Shown: positions 49,850 to 58,313 of the stretch, piece after piece
How the letters are laid out: every line of letters begins with the position of its first letter
Numbering within the stretch: the first letter of the stretch is position 1
NCBI GenBank assembly: GCA_036004405.1
Contig: DASYRM010000061.1
Coordinates: 1-64,000 of the forward strand
Length of the DNA: 64,000 nt
Source: DASYRM01 sp036004405
Lineage (GTDB): Bacteria; Acidobacteriota; Vicinamibacteria; Vicinamibacterales; UBA2999
Direction: 5' to 3'
Notes under the pieces: generated by a model
What the model was told of the DNA's origin: nothing
The model's input: the letters and a program-made list of their open reading frames with translations, nothing else
Databases searched by the model: none
Program-made: the position numbers and the translations under genes

Positions 49850-51255
49850 GACGAGGCGCCCACCGCGGCGCCCACCGGTTCGGCTGGCACATGCCCCGCC
49901 GTGCGGTACTCGCTCAAGCGGTTGTAGAGCGTCTTGAGGCTGATGCCCAGCACTTCGGCCGCGCGGTTCTTGTTGCCCTGGCAGTAGCGGAGCGTGGCCA
50001 GGATGGCGCGCCGTTCGATGTCTCCGAGCGACGACCCGAGCTCCACGCGCAGCACGCCCGTGGCCGGTTCGTCCGCCCGGGGCGGCTCCGAGCGCATCAG
50101 GGTCACCGCCTCCGGCAGGCTGTCCACGTCGATGATCTCGTCGGCCAGGATGTAGGCCGACTGGATCACGTTGCGCAGATCGCGCACGTTGCCGGGCCAG
50201 GTGTAGCCGGCAAGCGCCTCGATGGCGCCCGGCGTGATCTCCTTGCGGACGCCTTCCTTCTGCGCGAGCTCGTCGAGGAAGTGGCGCACCAGCGGCTCCA
50301 CGTCGTCGGGTCGATCGCGCAGCGGCGAGACGTTCAGCTCGAAGACGCGCAGTCGGTAGTAGAGGTCCTCGCGCATCTGGCCGGCAGACATCGCCCGCAT
50401 CACGTCGCGGTTGCTGGCGGCCAGAATACGGACGTCCACCGAGATCGGCTGTTCGGCGCCGACCCGGAAGAAGGTGCCCGACTCGATGACCCGGAGCAGC
50501 TTCACCTGCAGTTCGAGCGGCATCTCCGTGACTTCGTCCAGGAACAACGTGCCGCGATGTGCCCGTTCGAAGTAGCCGCGGTGCCGCCGGTCGGCGCCGG
50601 TGAAGCTGCCGCGTTCGTGGCCGAACAGCTCGCTCTCGAGCAGTGCCGCGGAGATGGCGCCGCAGTTCACTGGGACGAACGGACCGTGTCGCCGGCGGCT
50701 CAGGGCGTGGATCGTGCGCGCCACGACGTCCTTGCCGGTGCCGCTCTCGCCGGTGATCAGCACGCTGGCGCTCGAGGGGGCGATCCGCCCGATCAGCTCG
50801 AAGGTCCGGCGCATGTTGGCCGAGCGGCCCACCAGCAGGCCGAACCTTCCGGACTGATCGCGCTCGGTCTGCAGCGTTTTGATCTCTTCGGGCAGCTGGC
50901 GCGTGTGAGAGATGTTGCCGAGAATGGTCCGCAGCCGATCGACGTCGACCGGCTTGGTCAGGTAGTCGGTGACGCCGCGGCGCAGCGCTTCGACCACCGT
51001 GGACACAGAGGCGTGCCCGGTGATGAGCACCACCGCCGGCGCGCGCAGCCCCTCGATGCCGTCGAGCAGCGTCATGCCGCTGCCGTCGGGCAGGTTCAGA
51101 TCGAGCAGCACCACGTCGGGGGGCTGCCGCGCCAGGGCGGCCTTGGCTTCGTCGAGGTTCGGCGCGGCGCAGGCGGTGAAGCCTTCGGCGCGCAACACCT
51201 CCGTGAGCGCGTCGAGCGTATCGGTGTTGTCGTCGACGAGAAGCGCGTGAGGCAT
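49825..51255 (-). CDS. Sigma-54-dependent response regulator (NtrC family)
   Basis: 476 aa. Receiver (1-120; Asp52, Lys101), AAA+ domain (about 140-370) with Walker A GESGTGKD (169-176), the sigma-54 loop as GSFTGA (216-221, GAFTGA in most), Walker B GTLFLDE (235-241) and a Fis-type HTH at the end (AILATLRYCQGNKNRAAEVLGISLKTLYNRL). It activates sigma-54 promoters after phosphorylation, probably by the kinase encoded 14 nt upstream. No clear -24/-12 promoter was found nearby, so its targets are elsewhere. Confidence 0.93.
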   Translation of the reverse strand: MPHALLVDDNTDTLDALTEVLRAEGFTACAAPNLDEAKAALARQPPDVVLLDLNLPDGSGMTLLDGIEGLRAPAVVLITGHASVSTVVEALRRGVTDYLTKPVDVDRLRTILGNISHTRQLPEEIKTLQTERDQSGRFGLLVGRSANMRRTFELIGRIAPSSASVLITGESGTGKDVVARTIHALSRRRHGPFVPVNCGAISAALLESELFGHERGSFTGADRRHRGYFERAHRGTLFLDEVTEMPLELQVKLLRVIESGTFFRVGAEQPISVDVRILAASNRDVMRAMSAGQMREDLYYRLRVFELNVSPLRDRPDDVEPLVRHFLDELAQKEGVRKEITPGAIEALAGYTWPGNVRDLRNVIQSAYILADEIIDVDSLPEAVTLMRSEPPRADEPATGVLRVELGSSLGDIERRAILATLRYCQGNKNRAAEVLGISLKTLYNRLSEYRTAGHVPAEPVGAAVGASSQSDLPSA

Positions 51256-51269
51256 GGCAGACCGTCCTG

Positions 51270-52097
51270 TCAGCGGACTGTGAGCCGGGTGAATTCAGCC
51301 GTGAAGCACGCTCCCTGCCCGCCGCTGGCGCGATGGTAGACGATCCGGCCGTCGTGCGCGTCGATGGCCGCCTTGACGACGGCGAGGCCGACGCCGGGGC
51401 CGTCAACGGTCTGCCGCGGTTCCCAGGGATCCGACCGCACTTCGTCGGACAGCCCGGGGCCGGAGTCGATGATGCGGAAACGGGCCGTCGGTCCGTCGGC
51501 CGATACCTGCAGGTCGAGCGTGCCGCCGTTGGGCATGGCATCGAGCGAGTTGACCGCCAGGTTGAGCAGCGCGTTCTGCAGCTGCGCCGGACAGGCTTCG
51601 ATGAACACTTCAGCGTCGGGCACGCTCAGCCGGACGGTGACCCGCTGCCGCGCCGCCCGGGCGGCAATCAGCAGCCCGACGCGCTGGCAGCAGGCGCTGA
51701 GGTCGACGCGCTGCCACCCCTCGTCGTCGCGCCCGTGCGCGCGCAGGATGCCGTCGATGTAGTTGTCGAGCCGTTTGAGCTCGCGCCGCATGACGTCGCC
51801 ACTGCGGGCGGCGAGCTCCAGATCGGCGCGCGTCGGCTGGCCGGTGGACGCCACGCGCGACAGCAGCGCGAGATTCAACGCGACGACGTTCAGCACGCTC
51901 TTGATCTCGTGGCCGAGGTCGCGCGACACCGCGGAGACGCTGCGCTGGCGTGACGCGTCGGCCATCAGGCTGGCGACGATGTCGGCGGCAGAAGCCCGGG
52001 GCCTGCTCGACTGCGCCGAATCGGGGTGCACTCGCACTTCCGGACCGCCCGGCGTCCGTTGCTTGCCACCGGCTCGAAACTCGGCTTTGTCACCCAT
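51270..52097 (-). CDS. Soluble histidine kinase, partner of the NtrC-type regulator
   Basis: 275 aa without membrane segments or sensor domain. H-box His63 in SRDLGHEIKSVLN, N-box NLAVNSLDAMPNGG, G1 DSGPG and G2 GVGLAVVKAAID. Such short NtrB-like kinases sense through partner proteins. The start is ATG 52097; a GTG two codons earlier (52103) also fits. It is followed at 14 nt by the regulator gene, so the two are co-expressed. Confidence 0.85.
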   Translation of the reverse strand: MGDKAEFRAGGKQRTPGGPEVRVHPDSAQSSRPRASAADIVASLMADASRQRSVSAVSRDLGHEIKSVLNVVALNLALLSRVASTGQPTRADLELAARSGDVMRRELKRLDNYIDGILRAHGRDDEGWQRVDLSACCQRVGLLIAARAARQRVTVRLSVPDAEVFIEACPAQLQNALLNLAVNSLDAMPNGGTLDLQVSADGPTARFRIIDSGPGLSDEVRSDPWEPRQTVDGPGVGLAVVKAAIDAHDGRIVYHRASGGQGACFTAEFTRLTVR

Positions 52098-52171
52098 CGT
52101 CACATCCCCGTCCCCAAGCCCCGCGCCCTCGGCGGCAAGCCTCCTGCACCGGCGTCATGGCGGAGGGTGCC

Positions 52172-52324
52172 ATGGTCCGGAAGCTCGCCAGCGGAGATTA
52201 CAGGCTTTACAGCCGCAAAGTGGACCCCAAGACCGGCCGCCGACGCAACCTGGGGACGTTCAAGACGCGCGAAAAGGCTGAACAGCACGAGCGTGCCGTC
52301 CAGTTCTTCAAGCGCCGGGGGTGA
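52172..52324 (+). CDS. Small basic conserved protein (50 aa)
   Basis: 50 aa: VRKLASGDYRLYSRKVDPK then GRRRNLGTFKTREKAEQHERAVQFF. Strongly basic with an A-E-K-H-E-R helix; I recall near-identical small proteins across acidobacteria and deltaproteobacteria with no named function. The YRLYSRK-RNLGTF arrangement resembles the arm-binding beta sheet of tyrosine-recombinase N-terminal domains, suggesting nucleic-acid binding. ATG 52172 is chosen because GGAGGG lies just upstream; ATG 52157 is an in-frame alternative. It diverges from the histidine kinase gene. Confidence 0.7.
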   Translation: MVRKLASGDYRLYSRKVDPKTGRRRNLGTFKTREKAEQHERAVQFFKRRG

Positions 52325-52450
52325 ACGCTCCGATTGTAGAGACTTCCACGCCGGGGGCTGGCGGGAAGTCGGGCGTGCAAGGCGCCAGCCAACCTCGAGC
52401 TTCGGTCTCGGCGCGCCCCGCGTTCGCGTCGGCGCTCCCGCGCCGGCTCA

Positions 52451-54379
52451 TCAGTGGGGTCGTTCGACGATGGCGTCCCAGGCGGCGGAAGCGCGCTCGC
52501 GCACGAGGGCGACGTCGCCGTCGAGCATCAGGCGCTGTTGCACCAGCGTGCGCGCGGCGCGTTCGGCCTGGGCCAGGTAGGCCTGCCGGCTGGCATAGCG
52601 CTCGGCGAGGGCGGGGCGCGGGTCGCCTGACGCCATCCGTGCCTCGCGCGTGGGCGCAAACGGCACGAACGAGCCCACGAGCCCGGCGAGGTAGCGCAGC
52701 CCGGGCAGCGGCGGCAGCGTCACGTTCCACCCGGTGTGCGTGTCGAGCGGCACCGCCACTTCGGGCAGCGCCACGCCGCCGGTGTCGTTGCCGTCGGCGT
52801 TCACCTGGGGCACCAGCACCGGATACGGCGCGCCGAGGGCCGGCGGTTCGCGCGTGATGACGCGCGCGTCCGTGAAGCTGCCGCCGAAATCCATGCGCCA
52901 GACCGGCGGCAGGTACTCGGCGAACGGCATCGCCGGCAGGCGCGGAAAGACGACACCGGTTCGCGGCACGAGCTCGCCGCGGGCGATTGTCGGGTAGCGC
53001 GAGGGGGGCGGCAGCGTGCCGTCGCGCAGCCAGTCGTCGAGGTCGAGCAGGAGCGCGCGCAGCACCCAGCGCTGGTCGGCGAAGTTCAGGTCGTGGCGGT
53101 ACTGCTGGCTCCCGGTATCGCGCAGCGGCGGCAGCGGTCCCGATGCGTGGGGCGTGCCGGTCAGGAAGTAGAGCCGCGACGAGGGGTCCGGCGGCAGGTC
53201 GGCACGGCCGTCTTCGGTCGTGTGCGTGAGCGAGCCGGCGCGCGCCCAATACTCGGTGGAAGAGAACGTGTAGAAGATGCGCGGCACCACGCCGTCGGTG
53301 CGGGCCCGGGCCAGCAGTCCGGCATCGGTGAACGGCGGCAGGTCCACGGGGCGGAGGATGGACAGGACGGAGTTCCCCGCCTGGCCGGGCATCGCGAACC
53401 GATGGTTGAAGCTGCCGCCGCCGGCCCCGGCCGACGCGATCATCAGCCCGTCGAACGCGGCACGGCCACGCTCGTCCTGGTTGAAGCCGTCGCGAACGAA
53501 CTCGCGCAGCAGCCGACCACTCTGCGAGTAGCCGAAACCCAGCACGCGGCGGACGAGCCTGGGCCGCTCACGAAGCGTGCTCACGCCTTCGGCGCCGAAC
53601 TTCAGATACGACGCAAAGTCGCGGATGGCTGCCAGCCCGAGTCCAGCGACCGGCGACCCCTCGGCCTCGTAGACCGCCTCGTACAGACCCGGCTTGAAGC
53701 CGCCCGGCATCTGCACCGCACAGCCCCCCTGGGCGAACTGCCAGGCGCTGCGCGGCACCGTTTCCGCGGGGCCGTCGATCGCCGTCCGGAACGTGAGCAG
53801 CGCATCGGGCTGCGCCGGATCGCGGGCGCAGTACTGGACGCCGAAGCCGCTGTAGCGGGGGCCGCCGCCGTCCTCGACGTAGCTGGCGCGCACGACGCCG
53901 CGGACCGGCGCGATGGGCGCCTCGAACGTCAGCCCCTGCGCGGGGCGGACGTCGAACTGCCACCCCAGGAACGCCACCGCGAAGCCCTGCGTCAGCACGA
54001 AGCGATCGCCCATGTCCCAGCGTTCGGGCGAGAGGTCGCGCTGTCGCGCGCCGCTCATCAGCCCGAGCGACTGGTCGCGGCCACGGTTGACGACTTCCAG
54101 GAACACCGTGCCGCGCGCGCCCTGCTCGCGCTTCGGCATGAAGAAAAGGAGATCCGAGGAGAACTCGACGCGCCCGGCGTTGCGCGGCGCCAGCGCCAGG
54201 TCGGCGATGCCGCGATTGGCGCGTGCGGACGGATCGAGGGCGAAGTACACGCGCCCGACGATGCGTTCGTGCGTTTCGAAGTCGTCGCGCTGCCGCACCT
54301 CGATCCGCACCACTTCCGCCGCGGCCGTGCCAGCCATGAGCAGAAGGGCACAGGCAGCCGCCACCCGGATCCGAGTCAT
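52451..54379 (-). CDS. Secreted alpha/beta-hydrolase-domain protein
   Basis: 642 aa. Signal peptide (MTRIRVAAACALLLMAGTAAAE). The hydrolase core has the nucleophile elbow GYSQSGR (G-x-S-x-S-G type) near residue 305 and a large family-specific N-terminal beta region (FLEVVNRGRDQSLGLMSG, GFAVAFLGWQFDV). It resembles the large 'alpha/beta hydrolase domain' family of environmental bacteria, with unknown ester or amide substrate. TAGGAT 8 nt before the ATG and no SD suggest leaderless expression. Single gene. Confidence 0.8.
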   Translation of the reverse strand: MTRIRVAAACALLLMAGTAAAEVVRIEVRQRDDFETHERIVGRVYFALDPSARANRGIADLALAPRNAGRVEFSSDLLFFMPKREQGARGTVFLEVVNRGRDQSLGLMSGARQRDLSPERWDMGDRFVLTQGFAVAFLGWQFDVRPAQGLTFEAPIAPVRGVVRASYVEDGGGPRYSGFGVQYCARDPAQPDALLTFRTAIDGPAETVPRSAWQFAQGGCAVQMPGGFKPGLYEAVYEAEGSPVAGLGLAAIRDFASYLKFGAEGVSTLRERPRLVRRVLGFGYSQSGRLLREFVRDGFNQDERGRAAFDGLMIASAGAGGGSFNHRFAMPGQAGNSVLSILRPVDLPPFTDAGLLARARTDGVVPRIFYTFSSTEYWARAGSLTHTTEDGRADLPPDPSSRLYFLTGTPHASGPLPPLRDTGSQQYRHDLNFADQRWVLRALLLDLDDWLRDGTLPPPSRYPTIARGELVPRTGVVFPRLPAMPFAEYLPPVWRMDFGGSFTDARVITREPPALGAPYPVLVPQVNADGNDTGGVALPEVAVPLDTHTGWNVTLPPLPGLRYLAGLVGSFVPFAPTREARMASGDPRPALAERYASRQAYLAQAERAARTLVQQRLMLDGDVALVRERASAAWDAIVERPH

Positions 54380-54387
54380 CGGGCTGC

Positions 54388-54393
54388 ATCCTA
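54388..54393 (-). promoter_or_regulatory. -10-like TAGGAT for the hydrolase gene
   Basis: TAGGAT on the minus strand ends 8 nt before ATG 54379; no SD between. Confidence 0.4.
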
Positions 54394-54440
54394 CTCCCGA
54401 AGAGCCTGATCGGGCATGGCGATTGAATGCTCGCAGGCCT

Positions 54441-54629
54441 ATGAACCTTCCTCCTCGCTACGACCACCCCGACGATCCGTCGGACGAGTTCCAGGGCGAC
54501 ATGCACGCGGCCGACATCGTCAGCCCGACGGGCGAGGAAATGCCCATCGCCACGCATGCGGAGGTGCATCGGGTCCCCGAGCCGCGGTCGCTCGAGCCAC
54601 GGCCGCATCGCGGCGGTTCCGGGGACTGA
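54441..54629 (+). CDS. Small acidic hypothetical protein (62 aa)
   Basis: 62 aa, Asp/Glu/Pro/His-rich: RYDHPDDPSDEFQGDMHAADIVSPTGEEMP and HAEVHRVPEPRSLEP. GC-rich third codon positions and the short gap (6 nt) to the SRPBCC gene support coding, but no family is recognised and a chance frame cannot be excluded. Probably disordered. Confidence 0.45.
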   Translation: MNLPPRYDHPDDPSDEFQGDMHAADIVSPTGEEMPIATHAEVHRVPEPRSLEPRPHRGGSGD

Positions 54630-54635
54630 CGCCGT

Positions 54636-55058
54636 ATGGCTTCCATTCACGTCGAGTCAGCTGTTGACGTCAGCGCGGACACGGCCTGGGAGGCGCTGAG
54701 ACGGGTAGGCGATGCCCAGGCGCTCTTTGCGCCGGTGCTCGCCGGCTCGGAGATGCGCGGCGACACACGAACGGCGCGCTTTGGTAACGGCCTCGTCGTC
54801 CACGAGCGGGTCATCGACGTGGACGATGCGCGCCGGCGCGTGGCGTACAGCGCCATCGACAGCCCCGTGCTCACCTACCATCACGCCTCGATGCAGATTG
54901 TCGAGGACGGGGCCGAGCGCTGCCGGTTCGTCTGGACGACCGACTTTCTTCCCGGCGACGCGGCCGGCGATCTCCGCGGGCTGATCGAAGCCGGAACCGC
55001 GGCGCTCAAGACCAACCTCGAACGAGTGGGAAGCCACGCTCGCGCCGGCCGGGGCTAG
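54636..55058 (+). CDS. SRPBCC-family (polyketide cyclase/START-like) protein
   Basis: 140 aa helix-grip fold. SIHVESAVDVSADTAWEALRRVGDAQALFAPVLAG is the typical opening, followed by FGNGLVVHERVIDVDDARRRVAYSAID and FVWTTDFLPGDAAGDLRGLIEAGTAALKTNL. Such small pocket proteins bind lipids or polyketides or act as cyclases; none is indicated. Likely co-transcribed with the 62-aa gene. Confidence 0.8.
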   Translation: MASIHVESAVDVSADTAWEALRRVGDAQALFAPVLAGSEMRGDTRTARFGNGLVVHERVIDVDDARRRVAYSAIDSPVLTYHHASMQIVEDGAERCRFVWTTDFLPGDAAGDLRGLIEAGTAALKTNLERVGSHARAGRG

Positions 55059-55107
55059 GGCCTGGTCAAGGCGCGGCGAAGCTCGGCCGCGCGCGCGGCG
55101 CGGCGTC

Positions 55108-55131
55108 GCGCCCCAGGGAAGCCCGGGGCGC
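55108..55131 (+). terminator. GC-rich hairpin after the SRPBCC gene
   Basis: GCGCCCC-A-GGG / CCC-GGGGCGC with a 3-nt loop and one bulged A, 50 nt past the stop. No U-run; weak candidate. Confidence 0.3.
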
Positions 55132-55320
55132 CCAAATCCATCGCCCTCATCTGTTTGCGGTAACGCGCCAATCCGATAAGATCGCTGAACGCGACGGCAT
55201 TCGAACCGCTCGGGCCGCTTCGCGTTCCTCTACAAACCTCTCCGTCCGGACCGCCGCCGCCCCGCGGGTGGGGGACAAGCGTGTTCTGGCGGGGCCTCTG
55301 ACCGCGTTAAGGGGAGCACT

Positions 55321-57132
55321 GTGTCCGCTCGCAAGCTGCCTCGCACCCGTGTCCTGTGGATTGCGGCCGGCGTGACTGTCGTCGTCCTTGGGGCGATGGT
55401 GGGGATTGCGCTTCGCAGCCGCACGGCGACGGTCCCCTTCTCCTCGTTCCTGCGCGACGTCCAGACCGATCGCGTGGCCGCGCTGACCGTCGATGGCGAC
55501 GGCTTCACCTTCGAGCGGCGCGACGGCGCGACCACCGAAACGGTAGCGCCGCCGGGCTACATCGCCGCCAACCCCTCGTTCGTCCCGGCCCTCATCGAAC
55601 GGGGAGTGCGCTTCGACGTCCGCCGCGCCGCGGCCCTCGACGCCCGCGGCTACGGCGCGGTGGCGCTGACGCTGCTGGGCGGCCTGCTGGTGGGGCTGGT
55701 GCTCTTCCGGCAGCACTTCTCGGGCCGCGTGCCGACGTTCGAAAAGCTGCAGGCGATCGATGCCGAAGGCGTCACCGTGACCTTCAGCGACGTGGCCGGC
55801 GTGGACGAAGCCAAGGACGAGGTGCGCGAGATCGTGGACTTCCTCAAGCAGCCAGCGCGCTTCGCGTCCGTCGGCGGGCGCATCCCGCGGGGCATCCTGC
55901 TCGTGGGGCCGCCCGGCACGGGCAAGACGCTGCTCGCGCGATCGATGGCCGGCGAAGCGGGCGTGCCCTTCATCTCGGCCAGCGGATCCGATTTCGTGGA
56001 GATGTACGCCGGCGTCGGCGCGTCGCGCGTGCGCAAGCTCTTTCGCGAGGCGCGGCGCCACCCCGCGTGCATCATCTTCATCGACGAGCTCGACGCCGTG
56101 GGCCGCAACCGTGGCGGACACTCGCTCGGGCACGAGGAGCGCGAGCAGACGCTCAATCAACTGCTCGTCGAGATGGACGGGTTCTCGCGCTCCGACTCGA
56201 TCGTCGTCGTGGCCGCCACCAATCGCGCCGACATCCTCGATTCGGCGCTGCTCCGGCCCGGACGCTTCGACCGGCAGGTCACGGTCGGCAATCCGGACCT
56301 GAAGGGGCGCGAGCAGATCCTCCGGGTGCACACGCGCGCCATCGCCCTCGAGCCCGACGTGGATCTGCGGGCCATCGCGCGCGGCACCCCAGGGTTCTCC
56401 GGCGCGGACCTGGCGAACCTCGTGAACGAAGCCGCGCTGCTGGCGGCACGCGGCGGCCGCGCCGCCGTGAGCCACGCGGATCTCGACGCCTCGCGCGACA
56501 AGGTCCTGATGGGCGTCGAACGCAAGTCGGTGGTGATGAGCGACCACGAGCGCGTCACCTGCGCCTACCACGAGGCGGGCCACGCAGTGGTGACCGCGCT
56601 CCTGCCCGACGCGGACCCGCTTCACAAGGTGACGATCATCCCGCGCGGCCGCGCTCTCGGCGTCACGATGCAGCTGCCGGAGGCCGATCGGCACAACCAC
56701 TCGAGGCCGTTCATCGAGGCGCAGATTGCCATCCTGATGGCCGGCCGCGTGGCCGAAGAGGTGTGCCTCGGGCAGATGACGAGCGGGGCGTCGAACGACA
56801 TCGAGCGCGCCACCGAGCTGGCCGCCAAGATGGTGTGCGAGCTCGGCATGTCGTCGCTCGGCCCCATCCACTTCCGCCGGCCGTCGAGCGCCGCCGAAGG
56901 CGACAGCCGCGCCGCCGGCTTCAGCGAAGACACCGCCCGCCGCGTGGACGACGAGATCCGCGCGATGGTGATGCGCGGCTGCGAGACCGCCCGCGGCCTC
57001 GTCGAACGGGAGCGCGCCGCCGTCCGGGCGCTGGCGATGGAGCTCCTGGACGTCGAGTCGGTGGACGCCGATCGCATGAAGCAGATCCTCGCGCAGCATG
57101 TGCTGCCGCCGGCCAACCGCCCGGCCGCCTGA
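55321..57132 (+). CDS. ftsH: ATP-dependent zinc metalloprotease FtsH-like
   Basis: 603 aa. Two membrane helices (about 11-31 and 113-130) flank an extracytoplasmic FtsH_ext domain; AAA domain from 140 with Walker A GPPGTGKT (196-203), Walker B IIFIDELD (251-258) and arginine fingers Arg312/Arg315; M41 protease with HEAGH (417-421). It degrades membrane and regulatory proteins in the cytoplasm. The pore motif reads FVEMYAGVGASRVR (usually FVEMFVGVGASRVR), and the C-terminal end is shorter than in E. coli FtsH. Start is GTG 55321 with AGGGGAG just upstream. It may be an accessory paralogue; no hflKC is nearby. Confidence 0.93.
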   Translation: MSARKLPRTRVLWIAAGVTVVVLGAMVGIALRSRTATVPFSSFLRDVQTDRVAALTVDGDGFTFERRDGATTETVAPPGYIAANPSFVPALIERGVRFDVRRAAALDARGYGAVALTLLGGLLVGLVLFRQHFSGRVPTFEKLQAIDAEGVTVTFSDVAGVDEAKDEVREIVDFLKQPARFASVGGRIPRGILLVGPPGTGKTLLARSMAGEAGVPFISASGSDFVEMYAGVGASRVRKLFREARRHPACIIFIDELDAVGRNRGGHSLGHEEREQTLNQLLVEMDGFSRSDSIVVVAATNRADILDSALLRPGRFDRQVTVGNPDLKGREQILRVHTRAIALEPDVDLRAIARGTPGFSGADLANLVNEAALLAARGGRAAVSHADLDASRDKVLMGVERKSVVMSDHERVTCAYHEAGHAVVTALLPDADPLHKVTIIPRGRALGVTMQLPEADRHNHSRPFIEAQIAILMAGRVAEEVCLGQMTSGASNDIERATELAAKMVCELGMSSLGPIHFRRPSSAAEGDSRAAGFSEDTARRVDDEIRAMVMRGCETARGLVERERAAVRALAMELLDVESVDADRMKQILAQHVLPPANRPAA

Positions 57133-57165
57133 GGGCGCGCCGCCGTCCACGGAATCTGGTAGGCT

Positions 57166-57189
57166 CCTGACCATCTCGAGGTGGTCAGG
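57166..57189 (+). promoter_or_regulatory. 8-bp dyad directly abutting the start codon at 57190
   Basis: CCTGACCA-N8-TGGTCAGG is a perfect inverted repeat whose right arm touches the ATG. The loop holds GAGG, the only SD-like sequence. A TAGGCT -10-like box begins 6 nt before it. It could be a repressor operator or, if transcribed, a structure that hides the ribosome site. Confidence 0.5.
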
Positions 57190-58131
57190 ATGAGCTCTCG
57201 CACTTACTCCTCTTGGCGCCGCGCCGCCCTGCCCGCGTGCGCGGCCGTGTTCGCTCTGACGATGGTTGCCGGCCGGTCGGATCTGGCGGGACAAGGGCGC
57301 GGCGCCGGCGCCCCGGGAGCGCCCCGCACGGGCCGGCAGTTGGCGCCGGTGGACATCACGGGCACGTGGGTGTCGGTCGTGACCGAGGACTGGCGCTGGC
57401 GCATGGTCACGCCGCCGAAGGGCGACGTCGCCAGCATCCCGGTAAACGGGGAGGGCCGCAAGGCCGCCGCGAGCTGGAATCCCGAGGCCGATGCCGCGGC
57501 CGGCAACGCGTGCAAGGCGTTTGGCGTCGGCGGCATCATGCGCGAGCCGGGGCGGCTGCGGATCTCTTGGCAGGACGACCAGACCCTCAAGTTCGAGTTC
57601 GACGCCGGCACCCAGACCCGGCTCCTCAACTTCGATGCGGCGAAGCAGCCTCCGGCGGAGCGCACGCTGCAGGGCTTCTCGAGGGCGCTGTGGGAGGGCC
57701 CTGGCGTGGGCGCGGGCCCGGTCGGTGATGGTCGTCCCGACACGCGGGTGACCGGTGGCGGGCTGCTCTCGCGCGAACTGCCCGGCGGCGGAGGCCAGGG
57801 GCTGCGCGGCGGACCGCCGCCGAGGCAGCAGGCGCAGATCAACCGCGGCGGCGATCTGCGCGTGGTGACGACCGGTTTCCGCGACGGCTACCTGCGGAAG
57901 AACGGCGTCCCGTACAGCGAGCAGGCCACCATCACCGAATACATCCACCGCCTGCCGACGCACCCCAACGGCGACAACTGGCTGCACGTGGTGACCGTGG
58001 TGGAGGACCCGCGCTACCTGGCGCAGCCGTTCTACACCAGCACCTCGTTCCGGCTCGAGCCGAACGACGCCAACTTCAAGCCGACACCGTGCGCGACGCC
58101 AGCGCCGCTGCCGGTGAAGACGTCACGCTGA
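57190..58131 (+). CDS. Secreted hypothetical protein
   Basis: 313 aa. Signal peptide (about 10-30, LPACAAVFALTMVAGRSDLAGQ), Gly/Ala-rich spacer, then VDITGTWVSVVTEDWRWRMVTPPKGD, the opening of an acidobacterial secreted family, and a beta-rich body with GRLRISWQDDQTLKFEFDAGTQTRLL. A central Gly/Arg/Pro-rich loop splits the body, followed by RVVTTGFRDGYLRKNGVPYSEQATITEYIHRLPTHPNGDNWLHVV. No enzymatic motif is recognised; it may be a lipocalin- or avidin-like binding protein. Preceded by a dyad at the ATG. Confidence 0.65.
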   Translation: MSSRTYSSWRRAALPACAAVFALTMVAGRSDLAGQGRGAGAPGAPRTGRQLAPVDITGTWVSVVTEDWRWRMVTPPKGDVASIPVNGEGRKAAASWNPEADAAAGNACKAFGVGGIMREPGRLRISWQDDQTLKFEFDAGTQTRLLNFDAAKQPPAERTLQGFSRALWEGPGVGAGPVGDGRPDTRVTGGGLLSRELPGGGGQGLRGGPPPRQQAQINRGGDLRVVTTGFRDGYLRKNGVPYSEQATITEYIHRLPTHPNGDNWLHVVTVVEDPRYLAQPFYTSTSFRLEPNDANFKPTPCATPAPLPVKTSR

Positions 58132-58313
58132 GGCCGGTGCATCGCGCGGTCGCAGGCGATCCACTCGCGCAGGCGCAGGAGGAACCGTGCTGCCGCGTGC
58201 GCACCAGCCCGGGTTGTCCCATTCGTCAGGCCGCGCACCGCTAAACCCGATCCAAACCTCGCCGATACCAGCTGAGGGGGGCTCGCCTGCACTCGCTGTC
58301 AGAGTGCGCAGCT

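Noticed and set aside
55147..57987. A 946-codon open frame on the minus strand across ftsH and its neighbour
   Set aside because: It is antisense to well-conserved genes; its composition (His/Arg/Ala-rich) is the usual shadow of high-GC codon bias.
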